A stretch of 64,000 nt of DNA from Streptomyces profundus (GCF_020740535.1 NZ_CP082362.1:2294001-2358000); one strand, 5' to 3'. Shown: positions 45,981 to 55,060, counted from the first letter of the stretch. Notes: a model not told the origin generated them from the letters alone. Numbers and translations: made by a program.

Positions 45981-45992
45981 CTACGCGCGTAG
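45981..45992. promoter_or_regulatory. CTACGCGCGTAG palindrome in the add promoter
   Basis: Perfect 12-bp palindrome 4 bp upstream of the -10-like TACAGT and 16 bp upstream of the GTG of add. Third copy of the sequence found in front of the PNP and deoC genes. Confidence 0.75.
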
Positions 45993-46848
45993 ACGGCCCT
46001 GCCGCAGAGTCACGCGGCGCCGCACCCCCTCTTACCACCGGGGGCTCCGCCCCCGGGCCCGTGGTCGGTGCGGGTGGGCTGCGAACCCCGCCCCCGGGGG
46101 GTTTCGGGGCTCCGCCCCGCACCCCGGGCGGGCCGGCCGGGACCCGGCCGGAGGCCCAGGGCCCGTGCCAGCACCGCCACACACACGCACGGCGAACGCG
46201 GGCTCCACCCCGAACCCCAGCCGGGGCCTGCGGAACACCCGGGCCCCGGGCCACCGGCCCGGGCGCCGATACCGACCTCCGCCGCGCACGCGGCAAGCCC
46301 CATCCCCGGGGCGCCGGCCCAGGAAACGAATCCGGGGCTCCGCCCCGCACCCCCGGGCGGGCCGGCCGGGACCGGGCCGGAGGCCCAGGGCCCGTGCCGG
46401 GCGCCGCCGCACACACGCACGGCGAACGCGGGCTCCACCCCGGACCCCAGCCGGGGCCTGCGGAGCACCCGAGCCCCGGGCCACCGGCCCGGGCTCCCAT
46501 AACCGAAGCACCGCCCCAGGCCCCCGGCCCACGCGGCACGATCCGAAGCACCACTCCACCTGCCACCCCCGCCGCAGCCGCCACAACACCCCGCCCCCAC
46601 TGACAGCCGATACCCACCCCGACCCAGGAAACGAATCCAGGGCTCCACCCCGAACCCCAGCCGGGACCTGCGGAGCAGCCGGGCCCCGGGCCACCGGCCC
46701 GGGCGCCGATACCTGCCTCCGCCGCGCACGCGGCAAGCCCCACCCCCGGGGCGCCCGCCCGCCGGACGGCGGCTGGCGGCTCGCGGCCCCCGCCGGGAAG
46801 GCCCCCGCCGGGAAGGCCCCCGCCGGGGAGGCCCCCGCCGGGGAGGCG
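45993..46848. repeat. Non-coding GC-rich mosaic of direct repeats
   Basis: No credible gene. A unit of about 165 bp at 46106-46273 recurs at 46334-46496. The last 115 bp of the first unit with its downstream flank (46199-46315) recur at 46639-46755. The 14-mer CCCAGGAAACGAAT occurs at 46318 and 46624. A hairpin (CCGGGGGC-TCC-GCCCCCGG, 46038-46056) lies near the add side. Four 15-bp units of GGCCCCCGCCGGGAA type fill 46785-46844, ending 4 bp before the nitrilase stop. Confidence 0.8.
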
Positions 46849-47763
46849 CTAGGTGACCGGGCGTTTGGGGGTGGTGTCGGTGGTGAGGGTGAAGATGTCG
46901 GGGCGGGAGTAGTGGCCGACGGCGTCGAAGTCGAGGCTCTGGCGGATGATCTCCTCGCGGTCGACCTCGGCGTAGAGCAGGCCCTCCGCGTCGTAGAGCG
47001 GGCCGGCGACGAGTTCGCCGGTGGGCGAGATCACGGCCGAGCCGCCGCGCATCAGTATGTCGTCGGGATCGGTGCCGAACAGCGCCGCATAGTCGTCCGG
47101 ATAGTCGGATCGACGCATCACCTGGCAGGTGGTCAGCACCCAGCAGCGTCCCTCCAGGGCGACATGGTGCATGGTGTGCAGCCAGCTCTCGCGGTCGTCG
47201 GCCGTCGGGGCGCAGTAGATCTCCACGCCCTGCCCGTACATCGCGGTGCGCAGCAGCGGCATGTAGTTCTCCCAGCAGATGACGCTGCCCAGCCTGCCGG
47301 CCGGGGAGTCGACGACGGGGAGGGTGGACCCGTCGCCGAGGCCCCAGATCAGCCGTTCGGAGCCGGTGGGCATCACCTTGCGGTGGTGGCCGGCGGGTGC
47401 GCCGTGCTGGTCGATCATGGCGACGGTGCAGTAGAGGGTGCGTCCGGCGCGTTCGACGATGCCCATGACGACGAATATCCCGTGTTCCCTGGCGGCGTCG
47501 GCGACGAGGGCCAGTTCGGGGCCTTCGAGTTCGACGGCGGCGTTCCAGGAGCGGAGGAAGTCGTCGCGACCTTCCTCGGTGCGGCGGCCCACCGGGCTGC
47601 CGAAGGAGAGGGCCTTCGGGTAGGTGCCGAGGAACGCCTCGGGGAAGACGATCAGCTCGGCCCCCTCGGCGGCTGCCTCGGCGATCACGGCGACCGCCTT
47701 CTCGACGGTGGCCGCGGTGTCGAAGGCGACGGCTCCGTACTGGGCGAGGGCGATCCTGGTCAT
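46849..47763 (-). CDS. Nitrilase (carbon-nitrogen hydrolase)
   Basis: 304 residues. Catalytic residues fit the nitrilase subgroup: Glu42 (VFPEAFLG), Lys129 (HHRKVMPT) and Cys163 (GSVICWENYMPLLR). The CWENYMPLxR motif is specific to true nitrilases, as opposed to amidases. It would hydrolyse a nitrile to the acid and ammonia. ATG at 47763 with GGAG upstream. The LysR gene is 32 bp upstream on the same strand and the aldoxime dehydratase gene is two genes away, so the nitrile is likely to come from an aldoxime. Confidence 0.92.
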   Translation of the reverse strand: MTRIALAQYGAVAFDTAATVEKAVAVIAEAAAEGAELIVFPEAFLGTYPKALSFGSPVGRRTEEGRDDFLRSWNAAVELEGPELALVADAAREHGIFVVMGIVERAGRTLYCTVAMIDQHGAPAGHHRKVMPTGSERLIWGLGDGSTLPVVDSPAGRLGSVICWENYMPLLRTAMYGQGVEIYCAPTADDRESWLHTMHHVALEGRCWVLTTCQVMRRSDYPDDYAALFGTDPDDILMRGGSAVISPTGELVAGPLYDAEGLLYAEVDREEIIRQSLDFDAVGHYSRPDIFTLTTDTTPKRPVT

Positions 47764-47795
47764 GGTTGCGGCTCCAGTCGTTCAAAAAAGGGGGG

Positions 47796-48761
47796 TCAGG
47801 GGGCGGGTGGTGCGAGTCGGGTGGCCAGTGCGGTGAGCTGGCCCAGCAGCCACCGCACGCGGGGGTCCTCGGCGCTGCTGCGGTGCCAGAGCGCGGACAC
47901 GGTGAACTGCGGCAGGTCGATCGGGGGTTCGCAGACCTCAAGGCCGAGTTGGGTGGCGAAGACCTCGGCGGCGTGGCGCGGCATGGTGGCGACGGCCGGG
48001 GTGCTGGCGAGGAGCAGCGGCACCATCGCGAAGTGGGCGGTGGAGGCGATGCGGTGGCGGGTCTGGTCGTCGGAGTCGAGGACGTCGTCGACGATGCCGC
48101 GGGTGCCGTCCGCGCTGATCATGACGTGCGGCAGGGAGACGTATTCGGCCCTGGTCAGCGGGCCCGTCCGGTCGAGGGCGCGCGGATCGTAGAGGACGGC
48201 GTAGCGGGAGGTGAGGAGGGTGCGGCTGTGGATCTCGGGGCCCCACGCGGCGGCGGCCGACACCCCGACCTCGACCTGGCCCGACTCCAGGAGTCCGCCG
48301 ACGGTCATCCGGTTGGCCTGGAGGCAGAAGACCGAGGAGTCGGGCGAGGCGGCGGTGACCTGGCCGATGAGGCCGGGGAGGAGCAGCGCCTCCAGGTCGT
48401 CGGACATGCCGAGGCGGAAGACGGCGCCGCCCTGGGCCGGGTCGAAGCCGGGTTCGCCGGCGATGGCGATCTTGAGGCTGTCCAACCCTCGCCGGACGGG
48501 CACCTGGAGGCGCCGCGCCCTGGCGGTGGGCGTCATGCCGCCTGGCGCGCGGACGAACAGCGGGTCGGCGAAGAGCTTCCGCAGCCGGCCGAGGGCGGCC
48601 GAGACGGCGGCCTGGCTCATGTGCAGTTGCTCGGCGGTGCGGGTCACGTTGCGCTCGCGCATCAGCACGGCGAAGACGACCAGCAGGTTGAGGTCGTGTC
48701 CGCGCAGATCGACGACCGGATCGTCGGACGGTGCGCCGGGGCGGCCGGATGGTGTGGTCAT
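47796..48761 (-). CDS. LysR family regulator of the nitrilase/aldoxime dehydratase locus
   Basis: 321 residues from ATG 48761 behind ACGGAGGC. HTH: LNLLVVFAVLMRERNVTRTAEQLHMSQAAVSAALGRLRKLFADPLFVRAPGGMTPT, of NodD-like LysR type. The effector domain contains FRLGMSDDLEALLLPGLIG and VSLPHVMISADGTRGIVDDVL. It probably controls the nitrilase, with which it seems co-transcribed, and perhaps the transporter-aldoxime dehydratase unit upstream. An aldoxime or nitrile inducer is inferred only from context. Confidence 0.88.
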   Translation of the reverse strand: MTTPSGRPGAPSDDPVVDLRGHDLNLLVVFAVLMRERNVTRTAEQLHMSQAAVSAALGRLRKLFADPLFVRAPGGMTPTARARRLQVPVRRGLDSLKIAIAGEPGFDPAQGGAVFRLGMSDDLEALLLPGLIGQVTAASPDSSVFCLQANRMTVGGLLESGQVEVGVSAAAAWGPEIHSRTLLTSRYAVLYDPRALDRTGPLTRAEYVSLPHVMISADGTRGIVDDVLDSDDQTRHRIASTAHFAMVPLLLASTPAVATMPRHAAEVFATQLGLEVCEPPIDLPQFTVSALWHRSSAEDPRVRWLLGQLTALATRLAPPAP

Positions 48762-48808
48762 CGGGTTGCCTCCGTTGGGACGCTGGTCGGGCTGGTCGGG
48801 CACGGCAC

Positions 48809-48842
48809 GGAGACCCCCACGGCGCGGGCCGTGGGGGTCTCC
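48809..48842. terminator. Strong hairpin terminator after the aldoxime dehydratase gene
   Basis: Perfect 15-bp stem (GGAGACCCCCACGGC and its complement) with a GCGG loop, 7 bp past the stop of the gene at 48850. It separates the transporter-dehydratase transcript from the LysR-nitrilase transcript. Confidence 0.9.
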
Positions 48843-48849
48843 CCTGGAG

Positions 48850-49920
48850 CTAGGTCACGGCCAGCAGGGTCGGGGCGTGGGACAGGATGCCCGTCGCCGG
48901 ATGGCAGTTGACGTACTCGAAGGCGGCGGTGCGGGGCAGCACGAACACCTCGTGCCAGGTGACGACGGTGCGGGCCTCGCCGTACTGCCGGTTCCTGGCG
49001 ATGGCGTGCTCGTAGATCGCGGCGTGGGTGGCGTGTTCCGCGGCCCAGCCCTCCAGGGCGGCGAGGCTGTGGAAGTGGCCGAGCACGGAGGTCTCGCGCA
49101 GCGGTTCCAGGGTGGTGCGGTCCAGGCTGGTCATGACGCGCAGCGCCAGGGTGCCCTCGGTGTCGGCGGCCTGGCGCAGGTGGTCCATGCCGGCCATCAG
49201 CTTGGGTCGGAGTTCCTGTTCGTAGTCGGCGAGTTGCTCGCCCTCGGCGCGCTGCCAGTACTGGCCGGAGCGGATGACGGCGGTGTTGTGGCCGCATTCG
49301 GCGCGCAGTCTGCGTCCCCCGGAGTCGGGGGGCGGGGTGCGGCGGCGGTGCGGCCCGGCCGGTTCCAGGGGGTCGATGGCGGAGACGGGCATCCGGTCGC
49401 GGGCGGCGCCGAAGTAGCCGTTGTGGGTCATCGACACCATCCGGGTGCCGGCGCAGGCCGCCATGCCGAAGTCGCGGCGCGGGTCGGAGTAGATGGTCTC
49501 GGCGCGGTCCGGGGGCACCTGGACGGTCTCGTGCCAGGCGCCGTGGTCGATCGTCGCCGCTTCGAGCCCGTGGTACCAGCCGGGGAGCGGGGCGGTGGCC
49601 AGCCAGCGGGCGTGGGCGGTCGAGTCCTTCCAGTAGGCGAGGTGCACCAGGTTGTGGGCACCGGCCTCGTCGGTGAAGCCGAGCAGCTCCCATGCCTCGG
49701 GGGCGTCCGCCGCCCCGCCGCCGCGGTGGGTGGCGCGGACGGCGGCGAGGAACCGTTCGACGGCGGGGTCGTGTTCGTCGTCGGTCTGGATGGCGAGGTA
49801 GTCGCTGGTGAGGAGCGAGGTGGGGGCGTCGAAGCCGAGCGTCCAGCGCGGGGCGCGGGGTCGGTGGCCCTCGGGGCGGCGTTCGGGGACGGTCCTGGGG
49901 TAGTCGGGGGTCCAGCTCAC
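48850..49920 (-). CDS. Aldoxime dehydratase (phenylacetaldoxime dehydratase family, haem enzyme)
   Basis: 356 residues, close to the 352 of OxdA. Residues line up with the known haem enzymes: Arg174 or Arg176 (GYFGAARDR), Ser218 (IRSGQYW), proximal His299 (EHATHAAIYEH) and distal His323 (TWHEVFVL). The C-terminal FEYVNCHPATGIL is also typical. It removes water from an aldoxime to give a nitrile, which the nitrilase at 46849 could hydrolyse. GTG start at 49920 overlaps the stop of the MHS transporter gene, so the two are translationally coupled. Confidence 0.92.
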   Translation of the reverse strand: MSWTPDYPRTVPERRPEGHRPRAPRWTLGFDAPTSLLTSDYLAIQTDDEHDPAVERFLAAVRATHRGGGAADAPEAWELLGFTDEAGAHNLVHLAYWKDSTAHARWLATAPLPGWYHGLEAATIDHGAWHETVQVPPDRAETIYSDPRRDFGMAACAGTRMVSMTHNGYFGAARDRMPVSAIDPLEPAGPHRRRTPPPDSGGRRLRAECGHNTAVIRSGQYWQRAEGEQLADYEQELRPKLMAGMDHLRQAADTEGTLALRVMTSLDRTTLEPLRETSVLGHFHSLAALEGWAAEHATHAAIYEHAIARNRQYGEARTVVTWHEVFVLPRTAAFEYVNCHPATGILSHAPTLLAVT

Positions 49921-51365
49921 CTCGTGGTCACCTCCCGGTCGTCGCCGCTCGGGGCGGGGGCCGGCGCGCTGCCCGTGGTGCGCGCGGCGCGCGCCCGGTC
50001 GGTCCGGTCGCGGAACGGGGAGGTGACGGCGCCGAGGTCGATGCCCTTGGTCTCGCGGACGATCATGCCGCCGACGATGGCCATCGAGGAGAGCAGTCCG
50101 ACCCAGATCCAGAACACCCAGGCGACGCCGTTGTCGTCGAACCAGGTCATCAGGTAGGGCGCCGTTCCGCCGAAGAGGGCGACGGAGACGGAGGTGGCGA
50201 CGGCGACGCCGGCGGCGCGGGTGTGGGTGGGGAACAGCTCGGAGATGAACGCGGGGTACATGGCGGCGCCCATCGCCCACACGGACATGCCCACGGCCTG
50301 GGCGACGAAGAGCGTCCAGGGGGCGTCGCTGATCAGCAGGGAGAGCGGGTAGTAGAGGCCGATGGCGGCGATCCCCATCGCGATGATCATCGGCCGGCGT
50401 CCGACGCGGTCCGAGAGGTTGCCCCAGAGCACCAGCATGCCCAGGGCGACGGCCTGCGCGAGGAGGCTTGCGGTGAACGCGCTCTGCGGGTCCATGTCGC
50501 GCTGGGAGATGGCGAACGAGGAGGCGAAGGTGGCCCAGACGTAGTAGGCGCAGTTGTGGCCGCAGGCCAGCAGGATCACCAGCAGGCCGATCTTGACGGC
50601 CTGGCTCTTGGGCAGCCTGGGCTTGGCGGCCGAGGGGACGGCGGCGGCGCTGTCGTTCTCGTTGAAGTGGCTGGTCTCCTCGGCGGTGCGGCGCAGCCAG
50701 AGGACCAGCAGGCCGAGCAGGGCGCCGAAGATGAACGCGCCGCGCCAGCCGTACTCCTGGGTGCCGTCGTCGCCGAAGAAGGTGGTACAGAACCAGCCGA
50801 GCGCGGTGGCCAGCATCACGCCGAGGGTGACGGCGAAGAACACCGAGCTGGACCAGAGTCCGCGGCGCTTCGGCGGTGCGATCTCCGAGACATAGGTGTA
50901 GGAGACGCCGGACTCGCCGCCGTGGGCGAGGCCCTGGGCGAGCCGCGCGAGCAGCAGCACCACGGACGACCAGACGCCTATCTGCTCGTAGCCGGGGACC
51001 AGGGCGATGACCAGGCTGGAGACCGACATGATCGTGATGGTCACGACGAGGACGACCTTGCGGCCCCTGCGGTCGGCCAGGCGGCCGAAGACGAGGCCGC
51101 CCAGCGGCCGGGCGAGGAACCCGACGGCGAAGACGGCGAGCGTGGAGAGCAGCGCGGACGAGGGGTCGGACTTGTCGAAGAAGTGCGCGGCGATATAGGT
51201 GGAGAAGATCGAGTAGAGCGTCCAGTCGAACCACTCAAGGACGTTGCCGGCGACGGCCGCGCGCAGCGAGCGGAGCTGCCCCTGAAGGGCTCTCCCACCG
51301 CCGGCGGCGTCGGCTGCGGACGGGGGGTGGGCGACGACCGACGGCGGGGACGGGGATTCGGACAC
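49917..51365 (-). CDS. MFS transporter of the metabolite:H+ symporter (MHS) family
   Basis: 482 residues from GTG 51365 behind TGGAGGCCAGC. About 12 membrane segments. MHS traits: NVLEWFDWTLYSIFSTYIAAHFF at TM1, RPLGGLVFGRLADRRGRKVVLV (motif A), RLAQGLAHGGESGVSYTYVSEIAPPKRRGLWSS, and a central loop. MHS carriers import organic acids and amines such as shikimate or ketoglutarate. Coupling to the aldoxime dehydratase gene suggests it imports that enzyme's substrate or a related acid. Confidence 0.9.
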   Translation of the reverse strand: MSESPSPPSVVAHPPSAADAAGGGRALQGQLRSLRAAVAGNVLEWFDWTLYSIFSTYIAAHFFDKSDPSSALLSTLAVFAVGFLARPLGGLVFGRLADRRGRKVVLVVTITIMSVSSLVIALVPGYEQIGVWSSVVLLLARLAQGLAHGGESGVSYTYVSEIAPPKRRGLWSSSVFFAVTLGVMLATALGWFCTTFFGDDGTQEYGWRGAFIFGALLGLLVLWLRRTAEETSHFNENDSAAAVPSAAKPRLPKSQAVKIGLLVILLACGHNCAYYVWATFASSFAISQRDMDPQSAFTASLLAQAVALGMLVLWGNLSDRVGRRPMIIAMGIAAIGLYYPLSLLISDAPWTLFVAQAVGMSVWAMGAAMYPAFISELFPTHTRAAGVAVATSVSVALFGGTAPYLMTWFDDNGVAWVFWIWVGLLSSMAIVGGMIVRETKGIDLGAVTSPFRDRTDRARAARTTGSAPAPAPSGDDREVTTR

Positions 51366-51606
51366 GCTGGCCTCCAGGACCGCCACCACCTGGGCGGTGA
51401 CGGCACACTCACGGGCGTCACGAGGACACGGGGACACATGGGCCACGGTCGCTTCGGGGGAACGGTGCGACCGGTGAGGAACGAACGTACGTGTGTGTCC
51501 GTGTTCAGGAAAACAAATACTGAATATGATGAATATCCATGAAACGAATATCACACCAAAGGGGTGCTATCGGGACGGGTGGCGCGGATGGGCTGTCCCG
51601 ACGGAC
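51366..51606. promoter_or_regulatory. Divergence-free promoter region with GAATAT repeats
   Basis: 241 bp upstream of the MHS transporter gene. The stretch 51505-51560 is strikingly AT-rich for this genome and has three GAATAT copies (51522, 51531, 51546). It is probably the promoter and regulator-binding region for the transporter-dehydratase operon. Confidence 0.5.
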
Positions 51607-52578
51607 TCACCCCGGGGTGAGCTGACCTCGGCGGCCGAGCAGAAACCGGCGGAAAGCGGTGACGGGGGCCGTCTCCGGGCGGCCGGCCATCCAGGCCACG
51701 CCGATCTCCCTGATGGCGCGCGGCGCGGTGACGGTCAGGTCGTGGACGCCCGGCCGGGGCAGGGTCGCGGGGGGCAGCAGCGCGACACCGAGCCCGGCGG
51801 CGACCAGACCGCGCAGCGTCTCCGGCTCCTCGCCCTCGAAGGCGATGCGCGGCCGGAAGCCGGCCTGTTCGCAGAGCGCGTCGGTGAGTCGACGCAGCCC
51901 GTAGCCGGGCTCCAGGGTGACGAAGGACTCCTCGGCCGTCTCGGCCAGCCGCACCCTGCGGCGGCCGGCGAGGCGGTGGTCGGCCGGCACGACGAGATAG
52001 AGCCGCTGCTCGTCGAGGCGGCGGGTCACCAGGTCGGGCGCGTCGGGCACGGGCGAGGTGAGGCAGAGGTCGAGCTCGCCGGCCCGCATCCGCTCGATCA
52101 TGTCCTCGCCATAGCTCTGCACCAGCGCGAACCGCACCCGGGGATGGTCCTGGCGGAAGGCGCGGATCAGCGCGGGCATGGTCTCGGGGCCCATGGTGTG
52201 CAGAAAGCCGAAGGCGACCTTGCCGCCGGCCGGGTCGGCGTCGGAGCGGACCTCCTCGGCGGCCCGGCTCACCTCGGCGAGCGCGCGTTCCACGGAACGG
52301 GCGAAGGCGCGACCCAGCGGGGTGAGGGAGATGGTGCGGCCGTGACGGGCCAGCAGCTGGACGCCGAGGTCGTCCTCAAGGCGGGCGATCGCCCGGCTCA
52401 ACGTCGGCTGGGGAATGCCGAGTTCACGGGCCGCCTGGGTGATGTGCTCGTGGCGCGCGACACCGGCGAACTGGGCCAGCCGGGGCGTGAGCAGCGCCGC
52501 CCAGGACTCCCGCTCGATGTCGGGCGAGGGCGCGGCGCCTGTTTCTGAGATGTCTTCTCCGTTGCCGAACGATGACAA
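51607..52578 (-). CDS. LysR family transcriptional regulator
   Basis: 323 residues from TTG 52578, behind AGGGGG. The upstream ATG at 52635 is in frame, but the codons between are un-streptomycete and contain the operator palindrome, so I reject it. HTH: RLAQFAGVARHEHITQAARELGIPQPTLSRAIARLEDDLGVQLLARHGRTISLT. Effector domain: VAFGFLHTMGPETMPALIRAFRQDHPRVRFAL. It is divergent from an MFS efflux-type gene that it presumably controls. Confidence 0.88.
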   Translation of the reverse strand: MSSFGNGEDISETGAAPSPDIERESWAALLTPRLAQFAGVARHEHITQAARELGIPQPTLSRAIARLEDDLGVQLLARHGRTISLTPLGRAFARSVERALAEVSRAAEEVRSDADPAGGKVAFGFLHTMGPETMPALIRAFRQDHPRVRFALVQSYGEDMIERMRAGELDLCLTSPVPDAPDLVTRRLDEQRLYLVVPADHRLAGRRRVRLAETAEESFVTLEPGYGLRRLTDALCEQAGFRPRIAFEGEEPETLRGLVAAGLGVALLPPATLPRPGVHDLTVTAPRAIREIGVAWMAGRPETAPVTAFRRFLLGRRGQLTPG

Positions 52579-52596
52579 GGTGCCCCCTGGAGTGGC

Positions 52597-52616
52597 TTGA
52601 TGCGTATACGCATCAA
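52597..52616. promoter_or_regulatory. 20-bp perfect palindrome between LysR and MFS genes
   Basis: TTGATGCGTATACGCATCAA, a perfect palindrome 18 bp upstream of the LysR start and 54 bp upstream of the MFS start. Likely the LysR recognition site for divergent control. Confidence 0.75.
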
Positions 52617-52670
52617 TACTGGCACCTTGGCGCATTGGACGTAATAAAACGGCCGCCGTACGTTCGTGGC

Positions 52671-53918
52671 ATGCCCTCCGTCGATACCAGGGCTCCCGCC
52701 ACCGTGGGAGCCCCTGCCCCGCCGTTTCGTCACCCCTTCCGCAAGCGGATCAACCTGGCGCTCTTCGCCATCGGCATGGCGACCTTCGCGATGCTGTTCT
52801 CCACCCAGGCGCTGCTTCCCGACATCGCCGCGGACTTCGCCGTCTCGCCCGACCAGGCCAGCTGGACGGTCTCGGCCACCACCATCGGCCTCGCCGTCGC
52901 CGTGCTTCCGCTGAGCACGCTTTCCGAACGTTTCGGCCGCACGCGGCTGATGACCGTCTCGGTCGCCACCGCCGTCGGCCTGGCGCTGCTGCTGCCGTTG
53001 GCGCCGGACCTGTCCTCGCTGATCGCGCTGCGCGCCCTCCAGGGCGCGGCGCTGGCCGGCATTCCCGCCTCGGCCGTCGCGTATCTCTCCGAGGAGTTGG
53101 ACGCGCGGGCGACGGTCGGCGCGGTCGGCCTCTTCATCGCGGGGAACAGCGTGGGCGGCATGTCGGGCCGGGTGCTCACCGGCTGGGTGGCCGAGGGCGC
53201 CGGCTGGCGGGCCGCGCTGGGCGCGGTGGCGGCGCTGGCGCTGGTCGCCGCGCTGCTGTTCCGGCTGCTGCTGCCCGCGTCGCGGTTCTTCACCCCGGTG
53301 TCGCTGCGCCCGCGGCTGGTGCTGCGCACGGTCGGCGACCATCTGGCCAGGCCGCTGCTGCTGCGGCTCTACGCGATCGGCGCGCTGCTGATGGCGGCGT
53401 TCAGCGCGGTGTACACGGTGATCGGGTTCCGGCTGGTGGAGGCGCCGTTCAACCTCTCGGCCGGTCTCGCCGGGTCGATCTTCGTGATCTATCTGGTGGG
53501 CACGGGTTCCTCGGCGGTCTCCGGGCCGATGCTGGACCGGCTGGGGCGGCGCGGCGCGCTCTACGCGGCGATCGGCACCACCGTGGCCGGGCTGCTGTTG
53601 ACGCTGACCGCCCAACTGGCCTCCGTGCTACTGGGGTTGGTGCTGATCACCGGCGGCTTCTTCTTCGGCCACGCGATCGCCTCGGGCTCGGTGAGCCGGG
53701 TGGCCACCCATGGCAAGGCGCACGCCTCGGCGCTCTACCAGGTGGCCTACTACCTGGGCGCGAGCGTCGGCGGCACGGCGGGCGCGGTGGTCTACCACCG
53801 CGCCGCCTGGGCGGGTCTGGTCCTCTTCGCGCTGACGGCGCTGCTGGTCACGGCGGCGATCACGCTCTACGCCACGGCCCGCGCCCGGGTGGCGGTGCGC
53901 ACCGGCCTGGCGGCCTGA
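52671..53918 (+). CDS. MFS transporter (YnfM-like, 12 TM)
   Basis: 415 residues. Membrane segments from NLALFAIGMATFAMLFSTQALLPDIAADF onward; motif A is LSTLSERFGRTRLM, followed by FIAGNSVGGMSGRVLTGWV, a YnfM-type motif C region. SPDQASWTVSATTIGLAVAVLPL is typical of this group, often paired with a divergent LysR gene as here. The substrate is unknown; efflux is more likely than uptake. ATG at 52671. Confidence 0.9.
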   Translation: MPSVDTRAPATVGAPAPPFRHPFRKRINLALFAIGMATFAMLFSTQALLPDIAADFAVSPDQASWTVSATTIGLAVAVLPLSTLSERFGRTRLMTVSVATAVGLALLLPLAPDLSSLIALRALQGAALAGIPASAVAYLSEELDARATVGAVGLFIAGNSVGGMSGRVLTGWVAEGAGWRAALGAVAALALVAALLFRLLLPASRFFTPVSLRPRLVLRTVGDHLARPLLLRLYAIGALLMAAFSAVYTVIGFRLVEAPFNLSAGLAGSIFVIYLVGTGSSAVSGPMLDRLGRRGALYAAIGTTVAGLLLTLTAQLASVLLGLVLITGGFFFGHAIASGSVSRVATHGKAHASALYQVAYYLGASVGGTAGAVVYHRAAWAGLVLFALTALLVTAAITLYATARARVAVRTGLAA

Positions 53919-54090
53919 CCGCCGCCGCGCGGGGCCCCGGAAGGCGGCCCCGATCTCCGCGAAACGCGATAAGCGGCGCTTGGCGTTTACAGGCGCATGC
54001 AACTACCTTGGGCGGTCTGGTCCTTCGCCGGGTGCCGACGTGCGCCGTTGGCGGCGGGGGACATGCTCCAGACGACAGGGAGGCAGACCC

Positions 54091-55011
54091 ATGCGGGTTC
54101 TCGTGACCGGCGCCACCGGGTTCATCGGCGGATCGATCGCCGTCCGACTGCACGACGCGGGACACCGGGTCTCCGGGCTGACCCGCGATCCGGCCAAGGC
54201 CGAACGGCTGGCGGCCCTGGGCGTGGAGCCCGTGGTGGGCGGCCTCGACGACGCCGAGGCGCTGACCGGCCTGGCCACGGCGGCGGACGCGGTGGTCAAC
54301 GCGGCGGACAGCGACCACAGGGGCGCCGTCGAGACGCTGATCGCGGCGCTGGCCGGCACCGACAAACCGCTGCTGCACACCAGCGGCTCCAGCGTGGTGG
54401 GCGACGACGTCCGGGGGGAGAGCGCCACCACGGCCGTCCACGGAGAGGACATCGTGGCGCCGGGGTCGTCCTGGCGCCCCGAGCCCGACAAGGCGCCCCG
54501 GGTGGCCATCGACCGGCTGGTGCTCGACTCCGCCTCGGCCGGGGTGCGCGGGGTGGTGCTCTGCAACACCCTGATCTACGGCCATGGACTCGGGCTGGCC
54601 AGGGACAGCGTGCAGATCCCGGCGCTGGTGCGGCAGGCCGAGAAGAGCGGGGTGGTCCGCCATGTCGGCCGGGGGCGCAACATCTGGTCCAACGTCCATA
54701 TCGCCGACGTCGCCGACCTCTACCTACTGGCCCTGGAGAGCGCGCCGGCCGGAACGTTCCACTTCGTGGAGTCGGGCGAGGCCGCCTTCCTTGAGGTGAC
54801 CACCGCGCTCGCCCGGGCGCTCGACCTGGCGGGCCCCGAGGGCTGGCCCATCGAGGCGGCCATCGCCGCCTGGGGCTACGAGCCCGCGGTCTACGCCCTG
54901 GGCTCCAACAGCAGGGTGCGCTCCACGGCCGAGCAGGCCCTGGGCTGGACGCCCCGCCACCGCTCGGTCGTGGACTGGATCGACGCGGAGGTGCGGCGCG
55001 GCCGGCCCTGA
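54091..55011 (+). CDS. NAD-dependent epimerase/dehydratase family protein (extended SDR)
   Basis: 306 residues. Rossmann motif RVLVTGATGFIGGSIAVRLHDAG at the start; LLHTSGSSVVGDD, VLCNTLIYGHGLGL and NIWSNVHIADVADLYLLALE follow the atypical/extended SDR pattern. The catalytic YxxxK is not obvious (IDRLVLD in its place), so this is possibly an atypical reductase. ATG at 54091 after AGGGAGGC. Substrate unknown. Confidence 0.85.
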   Translation: MRVLVTGATGFIGGSIAVRLHDAGHRVSGLTRDPAKAERLAALGVEPVVGGLDDAEALTGLATAADAVVNAADSDHRGAVETLIAALAGTDKPLLHTSGSSVVGDDVRGESATTAVHGEDIVAPGSSWRPEPDKAPRVAIDRLVLDSASAGVRGVVLCNTLIYGHGLGLARDSVQIPALVRQAEKSGVVRHVGRGRNIWSNVHIADVADLYLLALESAPAGTFHFVESGEAAFLEVTTALARALDLAGPEGWPIEAAIAAWGYEPAVYALGSNSRVRSTAEQALGWTPRHRSVVDWIDAEVRRGRP

Positions 55012-55060
55012 GAACCCCCGCGTACGCGGCCCCGCACCGATCCGCGTAGCGTGGCGGGGG

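Noticed and set aside
46010..47941. A 643-residue minus-strand frame over the repeat region and nitrilase
   Set aside because: Out of frame with the nitrilase and made of repeat-derived Gly/Pro/Arg sequence.
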